Shown here: positions 63,668 through 64,000 of the stretch, one piece after another
Numbering within the stretch: position 1 is the first letter of the stretch
How the letters are laid out: every line of letters begins with the position of its first letter
NCBI GenBank assembly: GCA_900545055.1
Contig: UQXP01000002.1
Location: 1-64,000, forward strand
From: an uncultured Collinsella sp.
Lineage (GTDB): Bacteria > Actinomycetota > Coriobacteriia > Coriobacteriales > Coriobacteriaceae
Direction: 5' to 3'
DNA length: 64,000 bases
The notes under the pieces: generated by a model
What the model was told of the DNA's origin: nothing
The model's database searches: none
The model's input: only the letters and a program-made list of their open reading frames with translations
Made by a program: the position numbers and the translations under genes

Positions 63668-63740
63668 GAACTGCTTCTGCAGCGGCTGTTTTGGCTCCGG
63701 GACCGCGTCAATCGCATATCTTTATGGCGCCTTTATCCTA

Positions 63741-63775
63741 CACATGTTGTATAACTATCAAATGTGGAATATAAC
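63741..63775 (+). promoter_or_regulatory. promoter and operator-like palindrome of the MMPL gene
   Basis: TTGTAT (63747-63752) and TATAAC (63770-63775) with a 17-base spacer. CACAT (63741-63745) and ATGTG (63762-63766) flank the -35 as ends of an imperfect palindrome, as in TetR-type control of efflux pumps. No regulator is visible. Confidence 0.55.
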
Positions 63776-63815
63776 AAAGAACAAAACATAGGCTGAGCGT
63801 TATGGAGGATTGAGG

Positions 63816-64000
63816 TTGAAAGAGAAGCTATTTCGATGGGTCGTGAAGCACCGCAAACCCATCATCGCGTTCTATGCGGTGGCAGCACTGGTATGCCTGT
63901 TCCTGCGCCAGTTTGTAGGCGTTAACTACGACATTACGAGCTATCTGCCCGACGAAGCGGCGTCGACCGTCGCTCTGAATACCATGGGTGATGAGTTTGA
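63816..64000 (+). CDS. MMPL/RND-family transporter, 5' part only
   Basis: The gene runs off the window; 61 codons are visible. A TTG start follows GGAGG by seven bases. The sequence has a basic N terminus (LKEKLFRWVVKHRKP), one membrane helix (IIAFYAVAALVCLFLRQFV) and then NYDITSYLPDEAAS, the pattern of MMPL/RND-superfamily exporters (YdfJ-like) whose periplasmic-type domain follows the first helix. Substrate, length and neighbours cannot be judged. Confidence 0.75.
   Translation, partial: MKEKLFRWVVKHRKPIIAFYAVAALVCLFLRQFVGVNYDITSYLPDEAASTVALNTMGDEF

Overview
The window most resembles a chromosome segment of a gut Coriobacteriia (Collinsella or a close relative). GC is high, the RNA polymerase beta-prime subunit carries the long coiled-coil insert typical of Actinobacteria, and the metabolism is anaerobic and fermentative (FeoAB, orphan PTS parts, FabK-type fatty-acid synthesis, a molybdenum/selenium-type purine hydroxylase cluster). 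The species call is inference. No tRNA, rRNA, CRISPR array, intact transposase or phage gene was seen.

Layout. 1-10.1 kb holds scattered metabolic genes: a PTS EIIA, an esterase-like hydrolase, a fused FeoA-FeoB iron transporter, a SotB-like exporter, a GH13 hydrolase, a hypoxanthine-DNA glycosylase and an aminotransferase. 10.1-27.1 kb is the transcription/translation core: L10 leader-rplJL, galU, rpoB-rpoC, an ECF sigma/anti-sigma-like cassette, then rpsL-rpsG-fusA-rpsJ. 27.1-37.3 kb holds birA divergent from a ten-gene fatty-acid operon (fabH-acpP-fabK-fabD-fabG-fabF-accB-fabZ-accC-accDA). 37.3-40.5 kb holds an orphan EIIC, a CDF cation transporter and a histidine phosphatase. 40.7-46.8 kb resumes the ribosomal cluster (rplC to rplX), which then stops at a terminator. 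46.8-53.7 kb holds an oxidoreductase/DeoR pair, a pseudouridine synthase, a U32 protein, ridA and a YheO-like regulator. 53.7-63.4 kb is a purine catabolic cluster (nucleobase permease, ssnA, ygfK, polyferredoxin, xanthine-dehydrogenase-like hydroxylase). The window ends inside an MMPL/RND transporter gene.

Most notable observations. (1) Beta-prime has a C-terminal extension whose residues about 1344-1397 align without gaps to the RNA polymerase alpha C-terminal domain, keeping the counterparts of its DNA-contacting residues. (2) Three large intergenic hairpins share a 64-67 nt core but have unrelated, perfectly self-complementary arms of 35-49 bp; the core shows compensatory changes. (3) Small palindromes with a GGGACAG core bracket three accessory cassettes. 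(4) A 46-bp palindrome is repeated at a 62-bp period in three intergenic arrays. (5) The fork-loop-2 segment of beta is replaced by a longer unrelated sequence. (6) The str/S10 ribosomal cluster is split between rpsJ and rplC by a fatty-acid operon whose gene order matches that of streptococci.

How the genes fit together. BirA biotinylates AccB, which works with AccC and AccDA to feed malonyl-CoA to FabD and the elongation cycle. The purine cluster imports and hydroxylates or deaminates purines, with electrons probably moving through YgfK and the polyferredoxin. The intergenic hairpins concentrate next to rpl/rpo operons.
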